A DNA stretch of 5,229 nt from Thermoplasmata archaeon. GTDB taxonomy: Archaea > Thermoplasmatota > JAKEGO01. Both the position numbers and the translations under genes were made by a program. Location: assembly GCA_022615805.1 (NCBI GenBank), contig JAKEGO010000013.1, forward strand, positions 1 through 5,229. Direction: 5' to 3'. This document shows, piece by piece, positions 1 through 5,229 of the stretch; position 1 is the first letter of the stretch, and the number at the start of each line of letters is the position of its first letter. Under the pieces are notes generated by a model. The model saw nothing but the letters and a program-made list of their open reading frames with translations. It was not told the DNA's origin and ran no database searches.

Positions 1-2297
1 ACCTCGTACAGGTCTATGTCGTTCATCATCTCGTCCAGGGGGATGCTCGTCAGGAGTTCCCACGTGTCGCCGCCGTCGTATGTGACGAATACCGAGGCGT
101 TGTACCCGTAGTAACTGTAGGCGAAGATGTCGGAGATGAAGGAGAGCGTGAGCGGGGACCTGTAGGCGATGTCGTAGAAGGTCACGTCCATGTAGACCTC
201 GCTTGCTTCGTCGTAGTACGACAGGGCGAGCATCGCACTGTCCGTGCCCTCGATCGGCCGGCTGTAGTAGGGGTCGTATGTGTATTCGGACGTAAGGCCG
301 GCGCCGGCGTCGTAGTAGGAATACGACGAATCGCCGTACTTCTCGCTGAGGTACCAGCCCGAATCCGCCGGGAGCGAGTTGTCGGTCGCATCCGTGTTGT
401 GGTCCTCGAAGTCCTCGTAGAAGACGAGGGGCATGGAATCGAACCATGCGCTCGCCACGTCGTTCCACTCGAACTCGTCCCCCGGGACCTCCGCCGACAC
501 GTTGACATAGTACCGCGCCACGTCGGTCGGGGTGTAGCTCCACGTGAGATCGCGCTCCCAGAGGCTCTCGAGCCTGCCCACGGTCTTGACATTGTTGAGG
601 ACGGTCGCTCCCCACTGGTCGGTGATATGGCACCGGACGTCGACGTCGGTCAGGTCGTCGCTGCCCACGTTCTTCACGGTGGCGGTGACCTGCTTCTGGT
701 CGTTGAGCCGGGCCTGGTTGCCCCCTATGTCGAGCTCCCTTACGGCCGCATCGGTGGTATAGGGATTGCCGGTCAATGATAGCGCGTCGAACCTGACGAT
801 GTATTCCGGATAGGCGCCACCGGTCGCGCGGGACCTCAAGCGGATGACCATTTCGTCCGTCAGGTCGAAGTCCGGGTCGTCCGAGAGGGCGTAGGACCTG
901 TATTGCCAGTTGCTCATCGTGTAATCCTTCATCAGGGTGTCGAGCAGGTGGAACGATGAACCGCCGTCGTCGCTGACGAGGACCGTGATGTTCCAGTATT
1001 GTTGGTACCATGTGTAGATGTATGTATCGTACCAGAAGCTGAATGCCACCTCGCCCCAGGACTCCATGTCGAAGTAGGCGTCCATCCAGATGTCCTGTGC
1101 GCCGGAGTCGTACCAGTCGTACAACACGCGGTGGATCGCGCATTCCGAGCCCTCGTACGGGTCGTTGTACCCGGATGGCCATGAGTACTGGGAGTCGGAG
1201 CTGACGCCTATGCCGCCGTCGCTGTAGTCGCCATTCTGATCGCCGATGCGTTCGCTAACGTACCACGACGGGCTCAACGCGGGACGAGGGGCCTTGAGGT
1301 CATGGGACTCGAAGCCCTCCCACCACTTCTGCCAGTACCGCTGTACCTGCTTCGTTATCGCGTCGTCGACGTCGTCCGTGTCGGCGGCCATGTCCACCGT
1401 CACCGTGACGTTGTACGTCTCGGAGCCGTCGCTGGACACGTGGGTCCAGTTGAACCAGACCCATGTCCATTCTCCTGCATCGAGGCCTGCGCTGTGGGTG
1501 TAGGTGTCGCTCGCGATGACGGTCCCCTCGTCGTCCTCCACGATGAGATCCACGACGATGCCAGAGGGGTAGTCGGCGTAGCCGTCGTTGCTCAGGGCCG
1601 CCTTCACGGCGCAGGTCGTGTTGACCTCCGCAGCCGCGGGGGTCGCCGTCATGTTCGTTATAGCGAAGTCGGTCGCTTCCTTGATGTCGAACTCGAGGTT
1701 GTCGATCTTCGCGTGGTGCATGTAGGGGTAGGCGTACCAGCCCGAGGTCGTCTTGTGGGTGAAATATATCTCGGTCCACGTGTCGTAGGTCGATGTGATG
1801 TGGTCGCTGATGTCCACGCTCGCGTGCTTCCATTTGTCCTCGCCAGAGCCGGGGACCGGGTAATACTCGGTGTTGGTCACGTCGCCGACCCATACCCGCC
1901 GGGACCTGTTCGTGTCATCGTCGTGGACCCACATCTCGAGGGTCGTGCGGGCGTACGAGTAATAGCCCTGGTAGTTCGTGTGCGAGTACCAGAAGTCGAT
2001 CCACACGTTGTCCGTCGCGGAGTAGCCGTCGGATGAGAGGTCGATGTAGAAGTAGAGGGTGTTGTTGTCCTCTCCAGAGTAGGTGTACATCTGGGACAGC
2101 GCGCAGTACTGGCCCTCGTACGGGGTATGCTCGTCATAGTACATGGTACCCTCGTTGTTGAGCCCCCATCCCGAATCCCATTCCCCATCGAGCTCGTCGT
2201 TCCTGTACCATCCTGCCTTGTCGCCCGCGGAACCGTCCCGGTCGTCCGGGAGGGGCATGTCCGTGTCCCCCTGTTCGAAGTCCTCCAGGAAGACGTC
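1..2297 (-). repeat. Three diverged protein-level copies of a jelly-roll-like module
   Basis: Copy 1 is about 2297-1689, copy 2 about 1328-774, and copy 3 428-1 and continuing outside. Aligned landmarks are: FLEDFEQ / WEGFESH / FYEDFED at the start; GWYRNDELDG / SWYVSERIGD / GWYLSEKYGD about 20-30 residues later; then TPYEGQYCAL / DPYEGSECAI / RPIEGTDSAM. Copies 2 and 3 also share a strand-turn with D-G-G (VLVSDDGGSSFHLL, VFVTYDGGDTWELL). This pattern resembles the MAM-like or choice-of-anchor type beta-sandwich domains of secreted proteins. The copies are well diverged, so the duplication is old. The 238-343 and 544-647 CARDB-like domains sit between them, so the repeated unit is jelly roll plus CARDB. 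Confidence 0.75.
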
Positions 2298-2381
2298 CCC
2301 TGCCTGGGCGTTCGTCTTGACCCCGAGGAGCAGGAGCGCTCCGAGTAGCAAACTCATATACAGAAGTAGTCCGTTCTTCAT
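1..2381 (-). CDS. Secreted modular surface protein with jelly-roll-like and CARDB-like repeats (3' end outside window)
   Basis: Reading down the minus strand from the ATG at 2381 gives 793 codons with no stop; the C-terminus lies past position 1. Residues 1-27 look like a signal peptide: Lys2, a Leu-rich core (about 5-20) and an Ala-x-Ala end (NAQA, 24-27). The mature part alternates two domain types. Jelly-roll-like beta domains at about 29-231, 352-536 and 652-793+ share an opening F/W-E-D/G-F-E, then G/S-W-Y, then PYEG or PIEG. CARDB-like Ig folds lie at about 238-343 and 544-647 (for example NQARLNDQKQVTATVKNVGS). Nine N-x-S/T sequons are visible (N106, 158, 243, 254, 311, 324, 464, 627, 761). 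The protein is rich in Tyr, Trp and Asp. Cys is nearly absent: one each at 93, 257, 414 and 584. No catalytic motif is visible. CARDB domains are usual in archaeal exoproteins and adhesins, so a surface or matrix role is inferred; a substrate-binding part of a lost C-terminal enzyme is possible. Any membrane anchor would be in the missing end. Confidence 0.87.
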   Translation of the reverse strand, partial: MKNGLLLYMSLLLGALLLLGVKTNAQAGDVFLEDFEQGDTDMPLPDDRDGSAGDKAGWYRNDELDGEWDSGWGLNNEGTMYYDEHTPYEGQYCALSQMYTYSGEDNNTLYFYIDLSSDGYSATDNVWIDFWYSHTNYQGYYSYARTTLEMWVHDDDTNRSRRVWVGDVTNTEYYPVPGSGEDKWKHASVDISDHITSTYDTWTEIYFTHKTTSGWYAYPYMHHAKIDNLEFDIKEATDFAITNMTATPAAAEVNTTCAVKAALSNDGYADYPSGIVVDLIVEDDEGTVIASDTYTHSAGLDAGEWTWVWFNWTHVSSDGSETYNVTVTVDMAADTDDVDDAITKQVQRYWQKWWEGFESHDLKAPRPALSPSWYVSERIGDQNGDYSDGGIGVSSDSQYSWPSGYNDPYEGSECAIHRVLYDWYDSGAQDIWMDAYFDMESWGEVAFSFWYDTYIYTWYQQYWNITVLVSDDGGSSFHLLDTLMKDYTMSNWQYRSYALSDDPDFDLTDEMVIRLRSRATGGAYPEYIVRFDALSLTGNPYTTDAAVRELDIGGNQARLNDQKQVTATVKNVGSDDLTDVDVRCHITDQWGATVLNNVKTVGRLESLWERDLTWSYTPTDVARYYVNVSAEVPGDEFEWNDVASAWFDSMPLVFYEDFEDHNTDATDNSLPADSGWYLSEKYGDSSYSYYDAGAGLTSEYTYDPYYSRPIEGTDSAMLALSYYDEASEVYMDVTFYDIAYRSPLTLSFISDIFAYSYYGYNASVFVTYDGGDTWELLTSIPLDEMMNDIDLYE

Positions 2382-2387
2382 CGATTT

Positions 2388-2395
2388 CCACCTCT
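2388..2395 (-). promoter_or_regulatory. Shine-Dalgarno site of the surface-protein gene
   Basis: On the minus strand AGAGGTGG lies 6 nt before the ATG at 2381. It matches the GGAGGTG-type anti-16S pairing site well at normal spacing. This selects the ATG at 2381 over the in-frame ATG at 2357 (codon 9, inside the signal peptide). Confidence 0.75.
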
Positions 2396-2483
2396 GGCCG
2401 TCGACCTGCGCAAGCGGAGGGGCGTTCTCGCCCGACCGTGATACGTAGGGCTGAGCGGGTTGTAGGTCCTATGCTTTTCGCGG

Positions 2484-2494
2484 CATAAATAGTT
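2484..2494 (-). promoter_or_regulatory. Candidate archaeal TATA box for the surface-protein gene
   Basis: On the minus strand this reads AACTATTTATG, an AT-rich island in GC-rich surroundings. Archaeal transcription normally starts about 25 nt downstream, which would be near 2462 and give a leader of about 80 nt carrying the Shine-Dalgarno site. The leader also contains a small stem-loop at 2433-2420 (GGGCG, loop AGAA, CGCCC). The element is AT-rich on both strands, so it could instead serve the plus direction, but L10e has a better placed box of its own. Confidence 0.45.
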
Positions 2495-2554
2495 ATCCTG
2501 ATGATTGCGGACGACAGGGACCGTTCCAGGGTCGAGGTGTTCCCCGCAGGTGAA

Positions 2555-2570
2555 GGGAAAGTCATATAAG
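2555..2570 (+). promoter_or_regulatory. BRE/TATA promoter of the L10e gene, leaderless spacing
   Basis: The sequence GGGAAAGTCATATAAG has a purine-rich BRE-like part (GGGAAA) followed by CATATAAG. The TATA centre near 2566 is about 26-27 nt before the ATG at 2593, which places the expected transcription start at or within a base or two of the start codon. The upstream in-frame ATG at 2572 abuts the TATA box and so should not be on the mRNA. No Shine-Dalgarno site stands at proper distance from 2593. Both facts favour leaderless translation from 2593. Confidence 0.7.
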
Positions 2571-2592
2571 GATGGAGCGTTCTGCCCGCCCG

Positions 2593-3102
2593 ATGGCGCG
2601 CAAACCAGCGAGGATGTACCGCCGGATAACCGGGCCCGCCTACACCAGGCGGAAGTACATGGGCGGCGTCCCCGGCCTCAGGATCGTCCAGTTCGACCTC
2701 GGCAACCTCAAGGGGAAGTACCAGAACGAGGTCCGGCTCCTCGTGAAGGAGGCGTGCCAGGTCAGGCACACGGCCCTCGAGGCCGCACGCATCGCCGCGA
2801 ACAGGCACCTCCACAGGTTCGTCGGCGCGCAGAACTACCACCTCAAGGTCCTCGTTTTCCCTCACCAGGTCCTCCGAGAGAACAAGGTGGCCGTCGGAGC
2901 GGGTGCAGACCGCGTCTCCCAGGGGATGAGGCGCGCCTTCGGCAAGGCCGTCGGCACGGCAGCCAGGGTCGACCGCCGCCAGGCGGTGATGTTCGTCCGC
3001 GTGAACGACCAGCACGTCACCCAGGCGAAGGAGGCATTGAAGAGGGCGAACATGAAGCTCCCCGCTCCGTGCTCCATCGAGATCATCCCGGTCCCTGAGT
3101 GA
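2593..3102 (+). CDS. rpl10e: Large-subunit ribosomal protein L10e (uL16 family)
   Basis: This gene encodes the 169-aa protein of the 50S subunit that sits between the central protuberance and the A-site/peptidyl-transferase region and contacts 23S rRNA. Family marks run the whole length: RKPARMYR at 3-10, FDLGN at 34-38, ALEAARIAANRH at 61-72, then GADRVSQGMRRAFGK (104-118) and GTAARV (121-126). The last two match human RPL10 (AGADRLQTGMRGAFGK, GTVARV) and form the flexible loop pointing toward the catalytic centre. Arg95 in VLRENK aligns by eye with human RPL10 Arg98. The protein ends at PVPE, as short archaeal versions do, without the eukaryotic C-terminal tail. The start at 2593 is chosen because it gives the canonical MARKPARMYR N-terminus and fits the promoter spacing; starting at 2572 would add seven residues. 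The gene appears monocistronic: its neighbour upstream is divergent, and about 440 bases separate it from the next plus-strand gene. Confidence 0.98.
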   Translation: MARKPARMYRRITGPAYTRRKYMGGVPGLRIVQFDLGNLKGKYQNEVRLLVKEACQVRHTALEAARIAANRHLHRFVGAQNYHLKVLVFPHQVLRENKVAVGAGADRVSQGMRRAFGKAVGTAARVDRRQAVMFVRVNDQHVTQAKEALKRANMKLPAPCSIEIIPVPE

Positions 3103-3112
3103 TGCCGGCATC
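3101..3112. repeat. Perfect 12-bp palindrome overlapping the L10e stop codon
   Basis: GATGCCGGCATC is its own reverse complement and begins on the second base of the TGA stop codon. It could be a dyad protein site or a mark of the 3' end. As RNA it would leave almost no loop, so a classical hairpin is unlikely, and no T-run follows. A partial copy (GATGCCGGC) occurs at 3464-3472. Confidence 0.5.
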
Positions 3113-3197
3113 GTGCGGTGTGGCTCGTTCATCCCATGACGCTTTGGTCCAGCGAACGTGATGTTCACTCGGTCGCAGTCGCCGGAGTGACGGTAGT

Positions 3198-3275
3198 GTC
3201 CGGGCGGCGGACCGGGATGCGCCGGGCCTGGACATGCGGTGTCCGCGTCGGACGAGCGGCGTCCGGCATGGTCCG
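3198..3275 (+). repeat. Cluster of GTCCG/CGGAC half-sites forming alternative hairpins
   Basis: GTCCG occurs at 3198, 3241, 3261 and 3271, and its complement CGGAC at 3208 and 3249. Possible stems are 3198-3212 (5 bp, 5-nt loop), 3230-3244 (GGACA/TGTCC, 5-nt loop), 3241-3253 (5 bp, loop CGT) and 3249-3265 (5 bp, 7-nt loop). The last three share arms, so neighbouring stems exclude one another. This could be an RNA switch or attenuator, a tandem protein-binding site, or chance in GC-rich DNA. Confidence 0.35.
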
Positions 3276-3290
3276 TTGGGCGTGTGGGCC

Positions 3291-3301
3291 TTTGTCTTCT
3301 T
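3291..3301 (+). terminator. Weak candidate terminator tract downstream of L10e
   Basis: TTTGTCTTCTT is the most T-rich stretch in the spacer on the plus strand. Archaeal RNA polymerase can stop at T-rich tracts without a hairpin. It lies about 190 nt after the L10e stop and is interrupted by G and C, so this is a weak call. Confidence 0.22.
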
Positions 3302-3503
3302 CCGGCCAGGGCCGAAAGTGACTTACTTCGGAGGGATGTCGCTGCCGCCATGCGGCGGGGTGTCACCAGCCTCGATGCCGAGGGACCCGTCCCTGCTGCA
3401 GGTCCACCCCGGCTCGCGCCGGATGTCGATGTTCGGGGTCTCGTGAGCGCCCGCCCGCCGTCCGATGCCGGCCTCCGGTCGCGCCGCGGCCCACGCCCCC
3501 AAC

Positions 3504-3512
3504 TCTTTTATT
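3504..3512 (+). promoter_or_regulatory. Candidate TATA box of the zinc-ribbon membrane protein gene
   Basis: TCTTTTATT is an AT-rich island centred near 3508, about 37 nt before the ATG at 3546. The expected transcription start near 3534 would give a leader of roughly 12 nt. That leader holds a purine-rich AAGGGGGAG (3535-3543), a poor and rather close Shine-Dalgarno candidate. Confidence 0.5.
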
Positions 3513-3545
3513 CCTCCGGGCCGATGGGGTCCCGAAGGGGGAGAG

Positions 3546-5229
3546 ATGCGCGTCTGCGAGGTCTGCGGCATCGAGTTCATCGACATGCGCGGGTCCTGCC
3601 CGGCCTGTGGCTCCCCGGTGACCGGCCACGGTGAATGGTCTTCCGGGCGTCAGGTGGAAGGCCTGACGGATCAGCCACGCTCGCGCGGCAGGGAGGCCGG
3701 CGGTCCCGCTGCAGGCGCGGGGCGGGCCGACGTCCCGGCCGGGCCTCCGCCTGTCAGGGGCGAACCGATGCGCCCGCCCCCGGCGGACGCGGGGGATGGC
3801 ATCCGGCGCCAGGAGGAGCCCGGACCCGGCCTTCGGGAGGAGGGGGGGTCGAGGGGACAGCGCCGCCGTCCCGTGGATCGTGCGGCGCCCGGCGCCGGGC
3901 CGGCGGCGGCGGTCGAGGCTGCAGGGGCGGAGCGGCGCAGGCGCGCGAGGTCGCTCGGCGGCACCGCCCGGGCGGCGTTGGTCCTCTCGGTCGCCGGGCT
4001 CGTCCTTTCGGCCGCCCTCCCGTGGTTCGTCGCCTGGTCCACGGATGCCGACGACCCGGGGACCACGTGGTACGACGCGAGGCTCCGTCGCGTGGTCGGG
4101 GACGAGCCCCCCGCCAGGCTCTCGGGCGGGTACACCGACCTCATGCAATGGCGCATCTGGTTCACGATGGCGTCCCTCGTTGCCGGTGCCGTCGTCGCGC
4201 TCGCGCTCATTTGGCTCGACGGCCGCGCAGGCGGCGCCGATCGTCCGGACCGCACGGTGGCCCTCTCGATGCTCGTCGCCTTCGCGGGAGTGGCGGTGAT
4301 GGCCATGTCGGCATCGTTCATCGCCCTGTCCATCTCGAACGAGCTCACGATGGCGTTCTCCGAGAGCGCGGAATATCGCGCCGCGAGGGGGGTCTCCCCG
4401 GCGGGCGTGGCCGCGTTCGTCGTGGGGCTGGCGTTGGCGACCCGCGCCATGCTCTGCGCCGGCGCGGCCCGGGCGGCCCTCGTGGAGGTCGAACTGCGGC
4501 GCGCCGTCCCGCCCCCGGACGGAGGGACGACGGCGCTGCCCGGCGACCCGTGGGCCGCGGAGCCCCGCGGGGGCGGTCCCGCTGAGGATGGCGGCGGGGA
4601 CAAGGGCGATGTCCGCATCGGCCTCGGCATGAGGCCCCCGGCGTGGACGAATGGTGGTCGGGTCCCGCGAGGACCCCGCGAGGGGCCGGGCGGGTGGGTC
4701 CCCCCGGCCGGTCTGGGCCGTCGTCCCGGCGCTGAGGCCGCTCGGACGACGTTCCGCGCATCGAGGGCCGCCCGACTGATGCTCGTCGCGTGCGTCGTCG
4801 GCCTTGTGTGCGTCCCGCTGTTCCCGTGGGTGGCCGTGCAGGTGGACCATGAGGACGACGGCGGCGATTTCCGCCGCTACGAGGAGGAGGCCGTCGTCCA
4901 CGCGATAGCACGGGAGGTGTCCGGCGACGAGCTCGACGCGATATCGTTCGACATCTTGGCGATCACGGTCGCCCTCGCCCTTGCCGCCGCCTTCTCGGCG
5001 GTCGCTTACGCCGGCGCCGTCCGCATCGAGGCGGGTGGGGGGGATGTCATGGCCCTGATCGGCGGGTCCGCCGCGCTGTTCGCCGTCCTCTCCCTCCTCG
5101 CCCACGCCATGCTGTTCTCGCACGTGGTGCATTACGGGGCCTCCCTCGAGGACGGGGATGACTTCGCCGCATCCGCGGGTTTCGGGGGGAACATCGCGCC
5201 GCTCGTCTGCTCCATCGCCCTCCTCATCT
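3546..5229 (+). CDS. Zinc-ribbon polytopic membrane protein with duplicated four-helix unit (3' end outside window)
   Basis: There are 561 codons without a stop, and the gene continues past the right edge. The N-terminus is a compact zinc ribbon: C4-E-V-C7 and C18-P-A-C21, ten residues apart. Residues 23-138 are a Gly/Pro/Ala/Arg-rich, probably disordered linker ending in an Arg run. Then come helices at about 142-163, 204-223, 239-262 and 286-308, a second low-complexity linker (about 315-400), and helices at about 410-433, 468-491 and 502-527, with an eighth starting near 549. Arg-rich stretches precede the first helix of each unit and acidic loops follow it (STDADD; VDHEDDGGD), so the positive-inside rule puts the ribbon in the cytoplasm. 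The start at 3546 is the first in-frame ATG after a stop at 3444-3446, lies just downstream of a TATA-like box, and places the ribbon at the extreme N-terminus. Zinc-ribbon/membrane proteins of unknown role are common in archaea. I do not recognise a named family; sensing or membrane-complex assembly is only a guess. Confidence 0.83.
   Translation, partial: MRVCEVCGIEFIDMRGSCPACGSPVTGHGEWSSGRQVEGLTDQPRSRGREAGGPAAGAGRADVPAGPPPVRGEPMRPPPADAGDGIRRQEEPGPGLREEGGSRGQRRRPVDRAAPGAGPAAAVEAAGAERRRRARSLGGTARAALVLSVAGLVLSAALPWFVAWSTDADDPGTTWYDARLRRVVGDEPPARLSGGYTDLMQWRIWFTMASLVAGAVVALALIWLDGRAGGADRPDRTVALSMLVAFAGVAVMAMSASFIALSISNELTMAFSESAEYRAARGVSPAGVAAFVVGLALATRAMLCAGAARAALVEVELRRAVPPPDGGTTALPGDPWAAEPRGGGPAEDGGGDKGDVRIGLGMRPPAWTNGGRVPRGPREGPGGWVPPAGLGRRPGAEAARTTFRASRAARLMLVACVVGLVCVPLFPWVAVQVDHEDDGGDFRRYEEEAVVHAIAREVSGDELDAISFDILAITVALALAAAFSAVAYAGAVRIEAGGGDVMALIGGSAALFAVLSLLAHAMLFSHVVHYGASLEDGDDFAASAGFGGNIAPLVCSIALLI
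3960..5229 (+). repeat. Internal duplication: two four-helix membrane units in one protein
   Basis: Unit 1 is residues about 139-314 (3960-4487); unit 2 is about 405-561+ (4758 to beyond the edge). In both, helix 1 ends in a Pro/Trp/Phe motif (ALPWFVAW; PLFPWVAV) followed by an acidic outer loop. Measured from that motif, helices 2, 3 and 4 begin about 45, 80 and 127 residues on in unit 1 and about 41, 75 and 122 in unit 2. Sequence identity is low, so this is called from spacing, motif and topology. Confidence 0.6.

Larger units (their letters stand above)
3103..3545. other. Long non-coding spacer between L10e and the zinc-ribbon membrane protein
   Basis: No reading frame here has a convincing protein. 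The open stretches are short, rich in Arg, Gly and Pro, and lack a start signal or family motif. I see no tRNA, rRNA, C/D-box RNA or mobile-element end. What can be seen is small inverted repeats: a GTCCG/CGGAC cluster at 3198-3275, a hairpin with one bulged A at 3312-3331 (CCGAAAGT, loop GACTT, ACTTCGG), and a second at 3342-3358 around GCCGC-CAT-GCGGC. There is also a T-rich tract at 3291-3301 and a TATA-like box at 3504-3512. Small hairpins are common by chance at this GC content. The spacer may hold a 3' UTR, a small RNA or only regulatory DNA. Confidence 0.6.

Noticed and set aside
431..449. tRNA-like T-arm on the minus strand (GGTTCGATTCC inside a 6-bp stem with a 7-nt loop)
   Set aside because: No matching acceptor, D or anticodon arms are found upstream, and the bases are in-frame codons (SAWFDSM) of the surface protein. 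Chance resemblance.
1300..2036. Open frames at 1302-2036 (plus) and 1300-1893 (minus, different frame)
   Set aside because: Both lie inside the surface-protein gene, lack start signals, and read as Val/Arg/His/Gly-rich mirror or shifted images of its Tyr/Asp-rich codons.
2572..2592. Earlier L10e start at the ATG at 2572
   Set aside because: That ATG abuts the TATA box, would lie upstream of the predicted transcript start, and adds seven residues (MERSARP) not expected in the family.
2134..3366. Minus-strand frame of 410 codons across the L10e gene and the divergent promoter region
   Set aside because: It is antisense to the whole of L10e, crosses both promoters, and its tail is only the surface-protein signal region read in the wrong frame.
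3118..3446. Small plus-strand frames in the spacer (3118-3321 and 3234-3446)
   Set aside because: No ribosome site or well placed TATA, no motif, composition like random GC-rich DNA. The second ends before the zinc-ribbon gene in the same frame and is not part of it.
3635..4630. Other open frames over the same area on both strands (plus 3635-4585, minus 3671-4630)
   Set aside because: Low-complexity Arg/Gly/Pro/Ala or Ser/Ala translations with no recognisable motif; shadows of the plus-strand gene.
3363..5132. Long open frame on the minus strand opposite the zinc-ribbon gene (589 codons)
   Set aside because: It is rich in Arg, Gly, Pro and Asp with no domain, signal or hydrophobic pattern. 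Stop-free antisense frames are expected at this GC content, and the plus frame has a zinc ribbon and regular membrane helices.
1..5229. Mobile element, CRISPR array, toxin-antitoxin or defence cassette
   Set aside because: I looked for direct-repeat/spacer periodicity, terminal inverted repeats, transposase or integrase motifs and nuclease motifs on both strands and saw none.

Overview
The window reads as a GC-rich archaeal chromosome segment. The firmest evidence is a complete gene for ribosomal protein L10e (the archaeal/eukaryotic form of uL16), preceded by a BRE/TATA-type promoter spaced for a leaderless transcript. Base composition and the two flanking protein types (a CARDB-containing modular exoprotein and a zinc-ribbon membrane protein) would fit a GC-rich lineage of Thermoplasmatota or a related euryarchaeon, but phylum level is inference.

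Layout: (1) Positions 1-2381, minus strand: one uninterrupted 793-codon reading frame whose 3' end lies beyond the left edge. It encodes a secreted or surface protein with a signal peptide and alternating jelly-roll-like and CARDB-like (Ig-fold) modules, three and two copies so far. (2) Positions 2382-2592: a divergent intergenic region. It holds a TATA-like box, a leader of about 80 nt and a strong Shine-Dalgarno site for the minus gene, and a separate BRE/TATA for the plus gene. (3) Positions 2593-3102, plus strand: L10e, 169 aa, complete. (4) Positions 3103-3545: about 440 bases with no convincing gene. It contains a 12-bp palindrome at the L10e stop codon, a chain of mutually exclusive small hairpins built on GTCCG/CGGAC, a T-rich tract and a TATA-like box. 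(5) Positions 3546-5229, plus strand: an open gene running off the right edge. It encodes a four-cysteine zinc ribbon, a long Gly/Pro/Arg/Ala-rich linker, and two related four-helix membrane units separated by a second linker.

The three genes do not look like one pathway. L10e is housekeeping and appears to be its own transcription unit. The left gene is divergent and faces the cell exterior. The right gene has its own promoter-like element and probably sits in the membrane with its zinc ribbon in the cytoplasm. I found no mobile element, CRISPR array, defence cassette, tRNA or rRNA. The points most worth a second look are the modular glycoprotein-like exoprotein, the internally duplicated zinc-ribbon membrane protein, and the structured spacer between L10e and that gene.
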